A DNA stretch of 64,000 nt, from the NCBI RefSeq assembly GCF_002893625.1, contig NZ_PKMZ01000001.1:124001-188000 (forward strand). The letters are read 5' to 3'. Position 1 is the stretch's first letter, and the number at the start of each line of letters is the position of its first letter. The stretch comes from Mangrovicella endophytica. Lineage in GTDB: Bacteria; Pseudomonadota; Alphaproteobacteria; Rhizobiales; Rhizobiaceae. This document shows positions 53,767 through 62,958 of this stretch, in pieces. A program made the translations under genes and the position numbers. The notes under the pieces are model-generated. The model was not told the DNA's origin, did no database searches, and saw only the letters and a program-made list of their open reading frames with translations.

Positions 53767-54510
53767 GTGGACCCGGTCCACTCAAGCGAAGCACTGAAGT
53801 CCGTGACCCTCTCACGCCTCACCGATCTCTCAGGCACCCTTGTCGTGTCGTGCCAGGCCGAACCGGGCCTGCCGCTCGATGCGCCGGAGCACATCGTCGC
53901 GCTTGCACGCTCTGCCGTGATAGGGGGCGCCGCAGGTCTGCGCATCCAGGGCGTCGACAACATCAGGGCAGTGCGCGCTGCCAGCGGCTTGCCTCTGATC
54001 GGCCTTTTGAAGGTCGTGCGCCTGGGCACTGACATCTACATCACGCCGTCAATCGCAGACATCGATGCAGTGGTGGATGCGGGGGCCGATATCATCGCCT
54101 TTGACGCAACGGACCGCCCGCGTCCCGACACGGTCCAGACGCTCTGCGAGAGGGTGCGGCGGGCCGGCCGCCTGTCCATGGCGGATATCAGCACGGTGGA
54201 AGAGGGGCAGCACGCCATCGACGCGGGGGCCGACATCGTCAGCACCACGATGTCGGGCTACACGCCCTATTCCCGTCAGCTTGCCGGACCGGACTTCGCG
54301 CTGATGTCCGAACTCGCTGCCGCCGGCGTTCCGTTCGCCGCCGAAGGCCGGATCTGGTCCGGCGAGGAGGCGCGCCGTGCCCTCGATCTCGGCGCCCGCT
54401 TCGTCGTCGTCGGAAGCGCCATCACCCGGCCCGACATGATCACGCGGCGCTTCGTCGACGAAGCCCTGCACAATCGTACCCAGAAGCTCAAAGGACATGC
54501 CGCGGAATGA
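53767..54510 (+). CDS. nanE: N-acetylmannosamine-6-phosphate 2-epimerase
   Basis: Converts ManNAc-6-P to GlcNAc-6-P. The 247-aa TIM barrel shows GGAAGLRIQGVDNIRAVR, the catalytic Lys in PLIGLLKVVR, the FDATDRPRPD block, ADISTVEEG and the phosphate-binding AAEGRIWSGEEARRAL and VVVGSAITRP. GTG start. It ends in an ATGA overlap with the oxidoreductase. It links the ROK kinase to NagA downstream. Confidence 0.92.
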   Translation: MDPVHSSEALKSVTLSRLTDLSGTLVVSCQAEPGLPLDAPEHIVALARSAVIGGAAGLRIQGVDNIRAVRAASGLPLIGLLKVVRLGTDIYITPSIADIDAVVDAGADIIAFDATDRPRPDTVQTLCERVRRAGRLSMADISTVEEGQHAIDAGADIVSTTMSGYTPYSRQLAGPDFALMSELAAAGVPFAAEGRIWSGEEARRALDLGARFVVVGSAITRPDMITRRFVDEALHNRTQKLKGHAAE

Positions 54511-55520
54511 GCGACACGAAACGCATTGCCGTCATCGGCGCCGGATTCATGGGCTCCATGCATGCGTCGATCTTCGCGCGCCTCAAGGGCTGCGAGCTCG
54601 TCGCCATCGTTGATCCGAATACGACCCTGGCGACGTCCGTTGCGGAAACGCTCGGCGGCTGCAAGGTCTACGCCTCGCATGAGGAACTCCTCGCGAGCGA
54701 GCAGCTCGACCTGATCAGCATCTGCACGCCCGACAATCTCCATCTGGCGCCCGCGCTGGCCGCTGCCGAGAAGGGCGTCCACCTCTTCATCGAGAAGCCC
54801 ATCGCCTCTTCGCTCGACGAGGCGAAGCAGATCGTCGAGGCGTGCCGCAAGGCCGGGACCAAGCTCGGGATCGGCTATCTCCTGCGGTTCGATCCCCGCT
54901 ACGCGCACGCCAAGGAGCTGATCGCGACCGGCCGCACCGGCGCGCCGATCCATCTCTATGCCCGGCGCAACAGCGCCCGGACAGAAGGGCCGAAGCGCTA
55001 TGCCGGCAAGCTGCCGCTCGCCCTCCACGTGACGGTCCACGACGTCGACCTCGCCCTGTGGATGCTGGAGGGGCAGAAGCCGGTTTCGGTCTATGCGCAG
55101 GAGACCGACCGGCTCCTCGGGCCGATCGGAACGCAGGACACGATCGCAGCCATCGTGCGCTTCTCGGACGGCACGATCGTCAACTTCGAGAGCGCGTGGT
55201 CGCTGCCGTCGGGCGCGCGTCACATGATCGATGCACGCCTCGAATTCATCGGGACGGACGCCTCCTTCGAGATCCAGTGCGGCGACAGCGGCCTCTACTT
55301 CGCCGACAACGAGCGCTCGCAGGAGATCGACACCCAGCATTGGCCGACCGTCGGCGGCAAGGTCGAGGGCGACCTGAAGCGTGAGCTGGAGGGCGTGATC
55401 GACTGGCTCGACGGCGGCAACGCGCCCGTCGCGAGCGGAGAGGAGGCGATCGCCTCCCTTGAACTGACGCTCGCCATGATCCGGTCGGCGGAGACCGGCG
55501 ACGTAATTCGCCTTTCGTAA
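54507..55520 (+). CDS. Gfo/Idh/MocA-family oxidoreductase
   Basis: NAD(P)-dependent sugar dehydrogenase-type protein of 337 aa. Rossmann motif AVIGAGFMGSMHASIF, the EKP motif (LFIEKPIASSLDEA), the GYLLRFDPRYAHAK helix and HDVDLALWML in the C-terminal domain are typical. It may oxidise or epimerise the imported sugar or glycoside before kinase action. It is translationally coupled to nanE. Confidence 0.88.
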   Translation: MSDTKRIAVIGAGFMGSMHASIFARLKGCELVAIVDPNTTLATSVAETLGGCKVYASHEELLASEQLDLISICTPDNLHLAPALAAAEKGVHLFIEKPIASSLDEAKQIVEACRKAGTKLGIGYLLRFDPRYAHAKELIATGRTGAPIHLYARRNSARTEGPKRYAGKLPLALHVTVHDVDLALWMLEGQKPVSVYAQETDRLLGPIGTQDTIAAIVRFSDGTIVNFESAWSLPSGARHMIDARLEFIGTDASFEIQCGDSGLYFADNERSQEIDTQHWPTVGGKVEGDLKRELEGVIDWLDGGNAPVASGEEAIASLELTLAMIRSAETGDVIRLS

Positions 55521-55569
55521 CAGCAGTCCAGCCAGCGGTGGCATTGCCGCGTTCAAGGGGAGATGAAGC

Positions 55570-56865
55570 ATGATCAGCAGGCGTAACCTTCTGGCGGCCA
55601 CTGCGGCGGTCGGTATTCTGGCGGCCTTCCCGGGCTCGTCTGTGGCACAGGACAAGCCGTTCGACGGTGTCCAGCTCTCCGTCCTGATGGAAGGGCATCC
55701 GACCACGGACGCCATCAGCAAGATGCTGCCCGCCTTCACCGAGGCGACCGGTATCGACGTTCAGCTCGAAGTCGTGCCCGAGCAGGATATCACCGCCAAG
55801 ACGCTTCTGGAGTTCTCCTCGAAGTCCGGCCGGTACGACGTTGTCCAGAACAACATCATCTATGTGCCGGGCTTCGTCGCCTCCAACTACATCGTCCCGC
55901 TCGACGATACGCTCGCCAAATACGCGCAGTACTTCGACAAGGCCGATTTCGTCCCCGGCTACTTCAACACCAACGTCGTCGACGGCAAGACCTACGGCCT
56001 TCCGGTTTACGGCGAGAGCACCTTCCTGATGTACCGGAAGGACCTTTTCCAGGAATACGGCCTCTCCGAGCCGAAGAGCTTCGAAGACATCGAAGCGGCG
56101 GCCAAGACCGTGTCGGAGAAGACCAACAAGGAGATCGCCGGCATCACGATGCGCGGCCAGCAGGGCATCCAGGGCGTCTATGTCTGGGCGGCCTATCTCT
56201 GGGGTTTCGGGGGTTCGTTCCTCGATGAATCCGGCAAGTCGGCCCTCGCGACGCCCGAGGGCATCGCAGCCCTCGAAGCCTTCACCAAGGTGCTGCGCGA
56301 GTATGGTCCGGTCGGCGTTGCCAACTTCGGCTGGGAAGAGAACCGTCTCCTGTTCCAGCAGGGCAAGGCGGCGATGACGCTCGACGCCACGGTCAACGGC
56401 GCCTTCAACGAGGATCCCGCCGTCTCCACGGTTGCGGGCAAGGTTGGCTATGTCCCGGTTCCGATGAAGTCGGCCTCGCCGAAGGGAGGGTCGTCCTCCC
56501 TGGCGGTGCACAGCCTCTATGTCTCGGCGGACTCGCAGAACCAGGAGGCGGCGGCTGTCTTCGCGGCCTGGGCGACGGCCAAGGAGCAGCAGGTGAAGTC
56601 GCTCGAGACCGATCCGAACTCCGGCGTCACCTCGCTCACCGCGCTCAACGGCGAGGCTTTTGGCAAGCGTTACGGCGCTTTCAAAGACGCGATGCTGGCC
56701 GCGATCAACCAGGGCAACCCGCAGTATCTGCCGACGATCGACAAGGCCAACGAGGTCATCAACAACACGGGTATCGCCGTCTCGAAGGCTCTCGCCGGCG
56801 CGAGCAGCGCGGCCGACGCCCTGAAGGAGGCCGACACGGCCAACAACGCCGCGCTCGCCCGCTGA
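55570..56865 (+). CDS. sugar ABC transporter substrate-binding protein
   Basis: Periplasmic solute-binding protein of 431 aa (family 1). A GGGGAGATGAAGC ribosome binding site precedes the ATG; the N-terminus has two Arg (MISRRNLLAATAAVGILAA), a possible Tat-like signal, cleaved near VAQ-DKP. The mature part includes AFTEATGIDVQLEVVPEQDI and GLPVYGESTFLMYRKDLF. The neighbouring genes point to ManNAc or a related amino sugar as ligand. Confidence 0.9.
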   Translation: MISRRNLLAATAAVGILAAFPGSSVAQDKPFDGVQLSVLMEGHPTTDAISKMLPAFTEATGIDVQLEVVPEQDITAKTLLEFSSKSGRYDVVQNNIIYVPGFVASNYIVPLDDTLAKYAQYFDKADFVPGYFNTNVVDGKTYGLPVYGESTFLMYRKDLFQEYGLSEPKSFEDIEAAAKTVSEKTNKEIAGITMRGQQGIQGVYVWAAYLWGFGGSFLDESGKSALATPEGIAALEAFTKVLREYGPVGVANFGWEENRLLFQQGKAAMTLDATVNGAFNEDPAVSTVAGKVGYVPVPMKSASPKGGSSSLAVHSLYVSADSQNQEAAAVFAAWATAKEQQVKSLETDPNSGVTSLTALNGEAFGKRYGAFKDAMLAAINQGNPQYLPTIDKANEVINNTGIAVSKALAGASSAADALKEADTANNAALAR

Positions 56866-56896
56866 TCCCGAGCCTGACGGCTGAACCGACGAAGGA

Positions 56897-56914
56897 CCGG
56901 GGCTTCTGCCCCGG
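56897..56914 (+). other. intercistronic stem-loop after the binding-protein gene
   Basis: A 7-bp GC-rich stem (CCGGGGC / GCCCCGG) with a TTCT loop lies between the binding-protein and permease genes, with no T-run. Such hairpins often stabilise the binding-protein mRNA and reduce downstream expression in ABC operons. Confidence 0.55.
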
Positions 56915-56944
56915 CTCCTCCCTGATCAACGGAGGCCTTCGCCC

Positions 56945-57817
56945 GTGACGACTCTCGCCGACCCGACCCGCTACTTCCATCGGCCGATCGTCGCGGCGCT
57001 CGGTGTCGTCTCGGTCATCCTGACGGCCTATGTCGTCTGGCTGACTCTGCGTGACGTCTCGCTGCTGCGCGCCGGCCAGGACGCCTTCGTGGGAGCGGAC
57101 AACTACCTCCGCCTCTGGAACGACCCGCGTGCCATCTCGGCGCTCGTCCGCACGGCCCTCTTCACCGTGTTGGCCACGGGTATCGAGGTTGCGCTCGGCC
57201 TTGCGATCGTCCTGTTCCTCGATCGCGATTTTGCGCTGCGGCGCCTCGTGCGCGCCCTTCTTCTCGTCCCGATCATCATGACGCCCGTGGTCGTCGGCCT
57301 CACCTGGCGCTTCATCTTCGACCCCGCGACAGGCATGGCGAACTACGCCCTGTCGGTGCTCGGCATCGGCCCGGTCGACTGGCTCGGCAGCACCGAGGTC
57401 GCGATCTTCTCGGTGCTGATCGCCGATGTCTGGCAGTGGACGCCCTTCGTCGTCCTTCTGGTCATGGCGGGGCTGGAATCCGCCCCGACCGACCCGCTCG
57501 ACGCCGCCCGCGTCGACGGCGCCCGCGAGTGGCAGGTGACCTGGTACATCCTCCTGCCGATGCTGCGGCGGGTGCTCGCCGTCGTCGCGCTGATCCGGGC
57601 GATCGACTCCATCAAGGCCTTCGACCTCTTCTACATCATGACTCGGGGCGGGCCGGCGCTGTCGACGGAGACGCTGAACTACTACGGTTACGTCGCCGCC
57701 TTCACCAACTTCGACATCTCCTACGCCCTGACCATCGCGCTGGTGCTGACGGTGTTCACGAACGTCGCGCTCCTGACGATGTACGGCGTCCTCTTCCCCA
57801 AGTCCGGAGAGCGCTGA
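56945..57817 (+). CDS. sugar ABC transporter permease (MalF type)
   Basis: Inner-membrane permease of 290 aa from a GTG start, six predicted helices beginning PIVAALGVVSVILTAYVVWL. The EAA loop is DAARVDGAREWQVTWYILLP. It follows the stem-loop and overlaps the next permease by 1 nt (TGATG). Confidence 0.92.
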   Translation: MTTLADPTRYFHRPIVAALGVVSVILTAYVVWLTLRDVSLLRAGQDAFVGADNYLRLWNDPRAISALVRTALFTVLATGIEVALGLAIVLFLDRDFALRRLVRALLLVPIIMTPVVVGLTWRFIFDPATGMANYALSVLGIGPVDWLGSTEVAIFSVLIADVWQWTPFVVLLVMAGLESAPTDPLDAARVDGAREWQVTWYILLPMLRRVLAVVALIRAIDSIKAFDLFYIMTRGGPALSTETLNYYGYVAAFTNFDISYALTIALVLTVFTNVALLTMYGVLFPKSGER

Positions 57818-58629
57818 TGCTGAGGCGCATCCTCTTCTACCTGGCGCTGGCTCTTCTGATGGCGGCGGTGCTGTTCCCGCTCTATTGGGTCGTCGTGACG
57901 TCGTTCAAGACGACGCGAGACGCTTTCGCCATCCCGCCCGTCTGGTTCTTCGAGCCGACGATGGACAACTATCGCCGCATCCTGGCGAACCGGGGCTTCC
58001 TGGCGGCCTTCGCCAACAGCTTCGTGGTCTCGATCGTCTCCAGCGCGATCGCGGTGGCGATCGGCGCCGTCGCCGCCTACGGGCTCGCCTCGCAGGACGC
58101 TCCCTACCGGCGCAGCCAGGAGAAGTTCATCCTGACGCTGCGCATTGCGCCGGCGCTCCTGTTCGTCATCCCGGTCTATTTCCTGGCGACCCGGATCGGC
58201 GCCCTGAACACCCACTGGCTGCTGATCGCGGTCTACGCCTTCATCAACATCCCCTTTGCGATCTCGCTTCTTCTCACCTTCTTCAACGATGTTCCAAGGG
58301 AGCTGAGGGACGCGGCGCGCGTCGACGGTGCGCGCGAGTTCACGGTGTTCTCAAGGGTGTTCCTGCCGGCGGCCAAGGGCGGCATCGTCGCCACGATGAT
58401 CCTCTGCGTCCTCTTCACCTGGAACGAGTTCTTCATCGCCCTGGTGCTGTCGGGCCGGAGCACCCAGACCCTTCCGGTCAGCATCACCTCCTTCCTCACA
58501 TTCCAGGGCATTCAATGGGGTGCGCTGACCGCTGCCGGCAGCCTCATCATGCTTCCGATGATCATCCTGGGGCTTCTCGTCCAGGGACAGATCGTCCGCG
58601 GCCTGACCCTCGGCAGCGTCAAAGGTTGA
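57817..58629 (+). CDS. sugar ABC transporter permease (MalG type)
   Basis: Inner-membrane permease of 270 aa. ATG 57817 overlaps the preceding stop; the longer open frame to 57436 lies inside that gene. It begins MLRRILFYLALALLMAAVLF and has the EAA loop DAARVDGAREFTVFSRVFLP. It is followed 11 bp later by the ATPase gene. Confidence 0.92.
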   Translation: MLRRILFYLALALLMAAVLFPLYWVVVTSFKTTRDAFAIPPVWFFEPTMDNYRRILANRGFLAAFANSFVVSIVSSAIAVAIGAVAAYGLASQDAPYRRSQEKFILTLRIAPALLFVIPVYFLATRIGALNTHWLLIAVYAFINIPFAISLLLTFFNDVPRELRDAARVDGAREFTVFSRVFLPAAKGGIVATMILCVLFTWNEFFIALVLSGRSTQTLPVSITSFLTFQGIQWGALTAAGSLIMLPMIILGLLVQGQIVRGLTLGSVKG

Positions 58630-58640
58630 CGGATCCATCC

Positions 58641-59738
58641 ATGGCCAAGCTCTCGATCCAGTCCGCCACGAAATCCTATGGCGCGCTCGCCGTGCTCGAC
58701 AGGGTGTCGATCGATGTCGAGGAGGGCGCCTTCGTCGTCCTGCTCGGCCCCTCCGGCTGCGGAAAGTCGACGCTGCTCCACGCCATTGCGGGTCTCCACC
58801 CCATCGACTCCGGGCAGATCCTGATCGGGGACAGGGACGTCACGCAGCTCCCGGCGCGTGAGCGGGACGTGGCAATGGTGTTCCAGTCCTACGCCCTTTA
58901 CCCAACGATGACCGTGGCGGAAAACATCGCCTTTCCCCTGAAGATGCGCGGGACCGACAAGGCCCGCACGCGTGCGCAGGTCGATGAGGTCGCCAAGCTC
59001 CTCCAGATCGAGCCGCTGCTGGCCCGCTATCCCCGCGAACTCTCGGGCGGCCAGCGACAGCGCGTCGCCATCGGCCGGGCTCTCGTGCGCGACCCCAAGC
59101 TGTTCCTGTTCGACGAGCCGCTGTCGAACCTCGACGCGGCGCTGCGCACGGACCTGCGCGCCGAGATCAAGCGCCTGCACCAGACGATCCGGCGCACCAT
59201 GGTCTACGTCACCCACGACCAGATCGAGGCGATGACCCTCGCCACCAAGATCGTGATCATGAGCAAGGGCGTCGTCCAGCAGGCCGGCACGCCGAGCGAA
59301 ATCTACCACGAGCCGGTGAACCTCTTCGTCGCCCGCTTCATCGGTTCGCCGGCGATCACGCTCCTCAAGGGGCGCGTCGAGCCGCTTGGCAGCGGCTACG
59401 GCTTCAGGGTCGGGAACGAGGGAGCCGGGACTGCTTCCGACGCGATCGAGCTGCCGAACGCCGCTGCGCTGGCGGAGCTTCGGGGACGTGACCTGCTCAT
59501 CGGCGTGCGTCCCGAGAACGTCGATGTCGGCGCTGCCTCGGCCGGCGCGCTGCCGGCGGTGGTAGACCTCGTCGAGCCGACCGGTCCGGAAGACATCGTC
59601 ACCTTGAGGGTCGGCGATCAGCCTTCGATCGTGCGGCGACCCGCCGGTACGCTCACCCAAGGCGAGACCGTCGGCATCAGATTCCCGCCGGCGAAGGTCA
59701 TGCTGTTCGACCCTGCTTCGGGCGAGCGCCTGCTCTAG
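58641..59738 (+). CDS. sugar ABC transporter ATPase (UgpC/MsmK type)
   Basis: ATPase of 365 aa with Walker A GPSGCGKSTLL, Q-loop VFQSYALYPTM, signature LSGGQRQRVAIGRA, Walker B LFLFDEPLSNLD, switch VTHDQ and a C-terminal TOBE domain (IGVRPENVDVG). It completes the second sugar importer. The frame open upstream of 58641 overlaps the permease and is not coding. Confidence 0.92.
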   Translation: MAKLSIQSATKSYGALAVLDRVSIDVEEGAFVVLLGPSGCGKSTLLHAIAGLHPIDSGQILIGDRDVTQLPARERDVAMVFQSYALYPTMTVAENIAFPLKMRGTDKARTRAQVDEVAKLLQIEPLLARYPRELSGGQRQRVAIGRALVRDPKLFLFDEPLSNLDAALRTDLRAEIKRLHQTIRRTMVYVTHDQIEAMTLATKIVIMSKGVVQQAGTPSEIYHEPVNLFVARFIGSPAITLLKGRVEPLGSGYGFRVGNEGAGTASDAIELPNAAALAELRGRDLLIGVRPENVDVGAASAGALPAVVDLVEPTGPEDIVTLRVGDQPSIVRRPAGTLTQGETVGIRFPPAKVMLFDPASGERLL

Positions 59739-59819
59739 CCGAGCTGGCCATACCCATTCGGCAGAGGGCCGGCCCCGCGCGCGCCGCCACCGCCGGATCC
59801 AAGAACCGAGGAAGCTCCC

Positions 59820-60845
59820 ATGCAGACGCCCACCCTGATGCAGCGCGAGATCGAGGAAACGCCGCAGGCCGTCGCGAGGCTGCTCGACCAGTCCGGCGAC
59901 CAGTTGCGCGAGGCGGGGCGCCGCCTGCGTGAACTCGATCCAAGGGTCGTCGCCACGATCGCCCGCGGCTCGTCCGACCACGCGGCGACCTATTTCAAAT
60001 ACGCCACCGAGATCACCTCCGGCGTGCCCGTCGCCTCACTCGGCCCCTCGCTCGCCTCCGTCTACGGGACGGCGCTGCGCCTGGCGGGGAGCGCCGCGGT
60101 TGCGATCTCGCAATCCGGCCGCAGCCCCGATATCGTGGCGCTGCTTCAGGCCGCCGCAACGGGCGGTGCGCAGACGATTGCGCTCGTGAACGCGCCGGAG
60201 TCACCACTCGCACAAGCCGCGGACATCGAGATTCCTTTGCGCGCGGGCCCGGAACTCAGCGTCGCGGCGACCAAGAGCTTCGTCGCCTCCGCCGTCGCAG
60301 CGCTCGCGCTGCTGGCTCAATGGCGCGAGGATCGAGGTCTCCTCTCAGCAATCGCCTTGCTGCCCGACCAGCTGGCCGCCGCTCTCGAAACGGATTGGTC
60401 ACCGGCCCTGGAGCCGTGCCGCACCGCCACATCGCTCTACACGAGCGGACGGGGCCCGGGCTTTGCGGTCGCGTCCGAGGCGGCGCTGAAGCTGAAGGAA
60501 ACCTCGATCCTGCATGCGGAGTGCTTCTCCGGCGCTGAGATTGTGCACGGCCCGGTGTCGCTCGTGGAGGCCGGCTTTCCGGCCTTCGCCTTCCTGGTGG
60601 ACGACGCCGCACGGCCCGGGATGCAGGAGCTCTGCCGCCGGCTCGACGGCGCCGGAGCAAGGCTCTTCGCGATCGGGGAAAGCCCGGTCGGCACCGTGCT
60701 GCCGCACGCGGCGACGGGCCACCCGCTCACCGAGCCGCTGTCGATGATCCTGTCCTTCTACCGCTTTGCCGAGGCGCTTTCGCGGGCCCGCGGCCACGAT
60801 CCGGACAATCCGCGCGGACTGAAGAAGGTGACGGAAACAGTCTGA
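59820..60845 (+). CDS. SIS-domain glucosamine-6-phosphate deaminase/isomerase-like (NagB-II)
   Basis: Double SIS-domain protein of 341 aa. Motifs are IARGSSDHAATYFKYATE, AISQSGRSPDIVALLQAA, SVAATKSFVASAVAALALL and SGRGPGFAVASEAALKLKET with EIVHGP, matching the isomerase half of GlmS without the amidotransferase. NagB-II enzymes turn GlcN-6-P into Fru-6-P and ammonia. It overlaps nagA by 1 nt, which supports this role. Confidence 0.88.
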   Translation: MQTPTLMQREIEETPQAVARLLDQSGDQLREAGRRLRELDPRVVATIARGSSDHAATYFKYATEITSGVPVASLGPSLASVYGTALRLAGSAAVAISQSGRSPDIVALLQAAATGGAQTIALVNAPESPLAQAADIEIPLRAGPELSVAATKSFVASAVAALALLAQWREDRGLLSAIALLPDQLAAALETDWSPALEPCRTATSLYTSGRGPGFAVASEAALKLKETSILHAECFSGAEIVHGPVSLVEAGFPAFAFLVDDAARPGMQELCRRLDGAGARLFAIGESPVGTVLPHAATGHPLTEPLSMILSFYRFAEALSRARGHDPDNPRGLKKVTETV

Positions 60846-61999
60846 TGGCAGCCTTTGCGCTTACCGGGGCCGCGGTATTCGACGGCGACACGACGCGCGA
60901 GGGCACGGCCGTCATCGTGTCGGACGGCCTCGTCGAGGCCGTTCGCCCCCAAGCTGAGTTGCCCGCGGGCATGCGCTGTACAGAGCTGGACGGCGGTCTG
61001 ATTGCCCCCGGCTTCATCGATCTTCAGGTGAATGGCGGGGGCGGCGTTCTTCTCAACGAGAACCCGACCGTGGATGGGGTGCGGGCCATCTGCGCCGCAC
61101 ATCGGCGCTTCGGGTCCACCGCGCTCCTGCCGACCGTGATCACCGATCGGCCGGAGATCACCTTCGCTGCCATCGACGCGGTCGAGGCCGCGATGGCTGC
61201 CGGCGTGCCCGGGTGCCTCGGCATCCATGTCGAGGGCCCCTTCATCTCGCAGGCGCGCAAGGGTGCGCATGATCCGTCTCTCATCCGCGCGATGACCGAC
61301 GCCGATGTCGAGCGTTTTCTGGCGACGCAGGTCAGACCTCTTCTCCTCACCGTCGCGCCTGAAAGCGTGTCGAACGCACGGATCGAACGCTTGGCGGCGG
61401 CCGGCATCCTGGTCTCGCTGGGCCACACCGACACAGACTTCGAGACCGCGATGTCGGCCTTCGCAGCGGGAGCCCGGTGCGGCACCCATCTGTTCAACGC
61501 GATGAGCCAGCTCGGCCATCGCGAGCCGGGCGTCGTCGGAGCGGCACTCGAGCGAGACGACGCCTGGTGCGGGATCATCGCGGACGGCCACCACGTGCAC
61601 ACCGCCGCGATCAGGATCGCGCTACGCGCCAAGCGAGGAGCTGGTCGCGTCTTCGCCGTCACCGACGCGATGGCGACAGTCGGCGTCGCGGACAACGTGT
61701 TCTGGCTGAACGGTCGCCGGGTCACGCGCCGCGACGGTCGGCTGACCCTGGACGATGGAACACTTGCGGGATCCGACCTGACGATGATCGGCGCGGTCCG
61801 CTATCTGCGCGACGTCGTGGGCGTGCCGTTCGAAGAGGCGCTCCGGATGGCTTCGCTCTACCCGGCCGAGTGCCTATGCGATCGCACCCGGGGACGACTG
61901 GCGCCGGGCCGGCGCGCCGATCTCGTTTGGTTGGATGGCGAGTCTCGCGTCGGCGCGACCTGGATCGACGGGCAGGTGGAGTGGGTCGCGGCCGCGTGA
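60845..61999 (+). CDS. nagA: N-acetylglucosamine-6-phosphate deacetylase
   Basis: Hydrolyses GlcNAc-6-P to GlcN-6-P and acetate. The 384-aa amidohydrolase has APGFIDLQVNGGGG, the metal-binding Glu in GIHVEGPF, His in SLGHTDTDFE and THLFNAMSQLGHREPG, ADGHHVH and the catalytic Asp in VTDAMATVG. The start overlaps the deaminase stop (TGATG). It is the last gene of the operon; the convergent gene begins 85 bp later. Confidence 0.95.
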   Translation: MAAFALTGAAVFDGDTTREGTAVIVSDGLVEAVRPQAELPAGMRCTELDGGLIAPGFIDLQVNGGGGVLLNENPTVDGVRAICAAHRRFGSTALLPTVITDRPEITFAAIDAVEAAMAAGVPGCLGIHVEGPFISQARKGAHDPSLIRAMTDADVERFLATQVRPLLLTVAPESVSNARIERLAAAGILVSLGHTDTDFETAMSAFAAGARCGTHLFNAMSQLGHREPGVVGAALERDDAWCGIIADGHHVHTAAIRIALRAKRGAGRVFAVTDAMATVGVADNVFWLNGRRVTRRDGRLTLDDGTLAGSDLTMIGAVRYLRDVVGVPFEEALRMASLYPAECLCDRTRGRLAPGRRADLVWLDGESRVGATWIDGQVEWVAAA

Positions 62000-62084
62000 T
62001 CCCGGGTATCTCGGGTGGATGGCGTCTGAACGTCGGCGCCGGGCGCCAGGCCGCCGGTTTACCTTCGGCACCTTTGCCGGCAGC

Positions 62085-62858
62085 TTACTCGACCAGTCCG
62101 AGCATGGGGCCATACCCGCCATGCCATGACATGTCGTTGCGCTGCTGCGCCGGCGCGTAGATCCCGGCGCCGTTCCCGCCATCCAGGAACAGCGCGTTGG
62201 GGCACGCCAGATGGTCGCGGAAGAGCCGTGCGAAATCGTGGAAGTTGACGTTGCCCTCGCTGATCGCGAAGCGGACGCGACCCTGTTCGCAGACACCGAC
62301 GCCGCTGCGGCGGGTGCGGTCGGTGGAGCCGGGGATCAGCGCCGGATGCAACGCGCCGCCTATCACGAGCATCGGTCCGGACTGCGTGGCGAAACGGACG
62401 CTCGGCCGATCCCGCGTGAACGCGTCCGTCGTCAGGATGCCCGCGCCGGCCGCGCCAAGAAAGAAGACGCCGTTGGGCTTCTTGTAGAAGTTCGGCACGC
62501 CGCCGGCCGGCTTGTCGATCGTCGTCGTGTCGGCTGGCCGCAGTTCCTTGCCGTTCTGGACGAAAAGGCCAAGGGGCGAGAAGTCCGTCCGATACATGCC
62601 GCCGTTGATCGCGAAGCTCAGCGTCCGACCTTCCGTCTCGACAGCGTCGGCCAGCTTGGCAAAGTTGCGATAGGGCGCGCCCGCGCTGTCCTGCCAGAAC
62701 AGGCGGAGGTCCGACGCGGCGGGGTCGATCGTGCAGACGATGTAATCCGCGCCTTCAAACCGGTCCTTGGTGCAGGGATCGGACAGCGCCGCCGGGGCGG
62801 CGAGAAGCGTCATCGCGAGGGCCAGCCACCCAGCTCGCCAGCTTCGTCGCATCGCCAT
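62085..62858 (-). CDS. secreted phosphodiester glycosidase (NAGPA/DUF2233 family)
   Basis: Exported protein of 257 aa with a signal peptide (cleavage near ALS-DPC) and the NAGPA fold signatures FAINGGMYRTDFSPLGLFVQ, PNGVFFLG, ATQSGPMLV, GVGVCEQG and LFLDGGNG. Family members remove sugars from sugar-1-phosphodiesters; the mammalian founder acts on GlcNAc-phosphodiesters. Convergence on nagA makes release of amino sugars from phosphodiester-linked polymers plausible (inference). Met3 is an alternative start. Confidence 0.85.
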   Translation of the reverse strand: MAMRRSWRAGWLALAMTLLAAPAALSDPCTKDRFEGADYIVCTIDPAASDLRLFWQDSAGAPYRNFAKLADAVETEGRTLSFAINGGMYRTDFSPLGLFVQNGKELRPADTTTIDKPAGGVPNFYKKPNGVFFLGAAGAGILTTDAFTRDRPSVRFATQSGPMLVIGGALHPALIPGSTDRTRRSGVGVCEQGRVRFAISEGNVNFHDFARLFRDHLACPNALFLDGGNGAGIYAPAQQRNDMSWHGGYGPMLGLVE

Positions 62859-62958
62859 TGTCTCTCACCGCCCTCGCAACGACCCATCTGCTTCCGCTCT
62901 TATAGGGCGGAAAGGGCCGACTGGCTTGCGCCTTGCCCTTTCCCGTTGCCCGAGCTTG

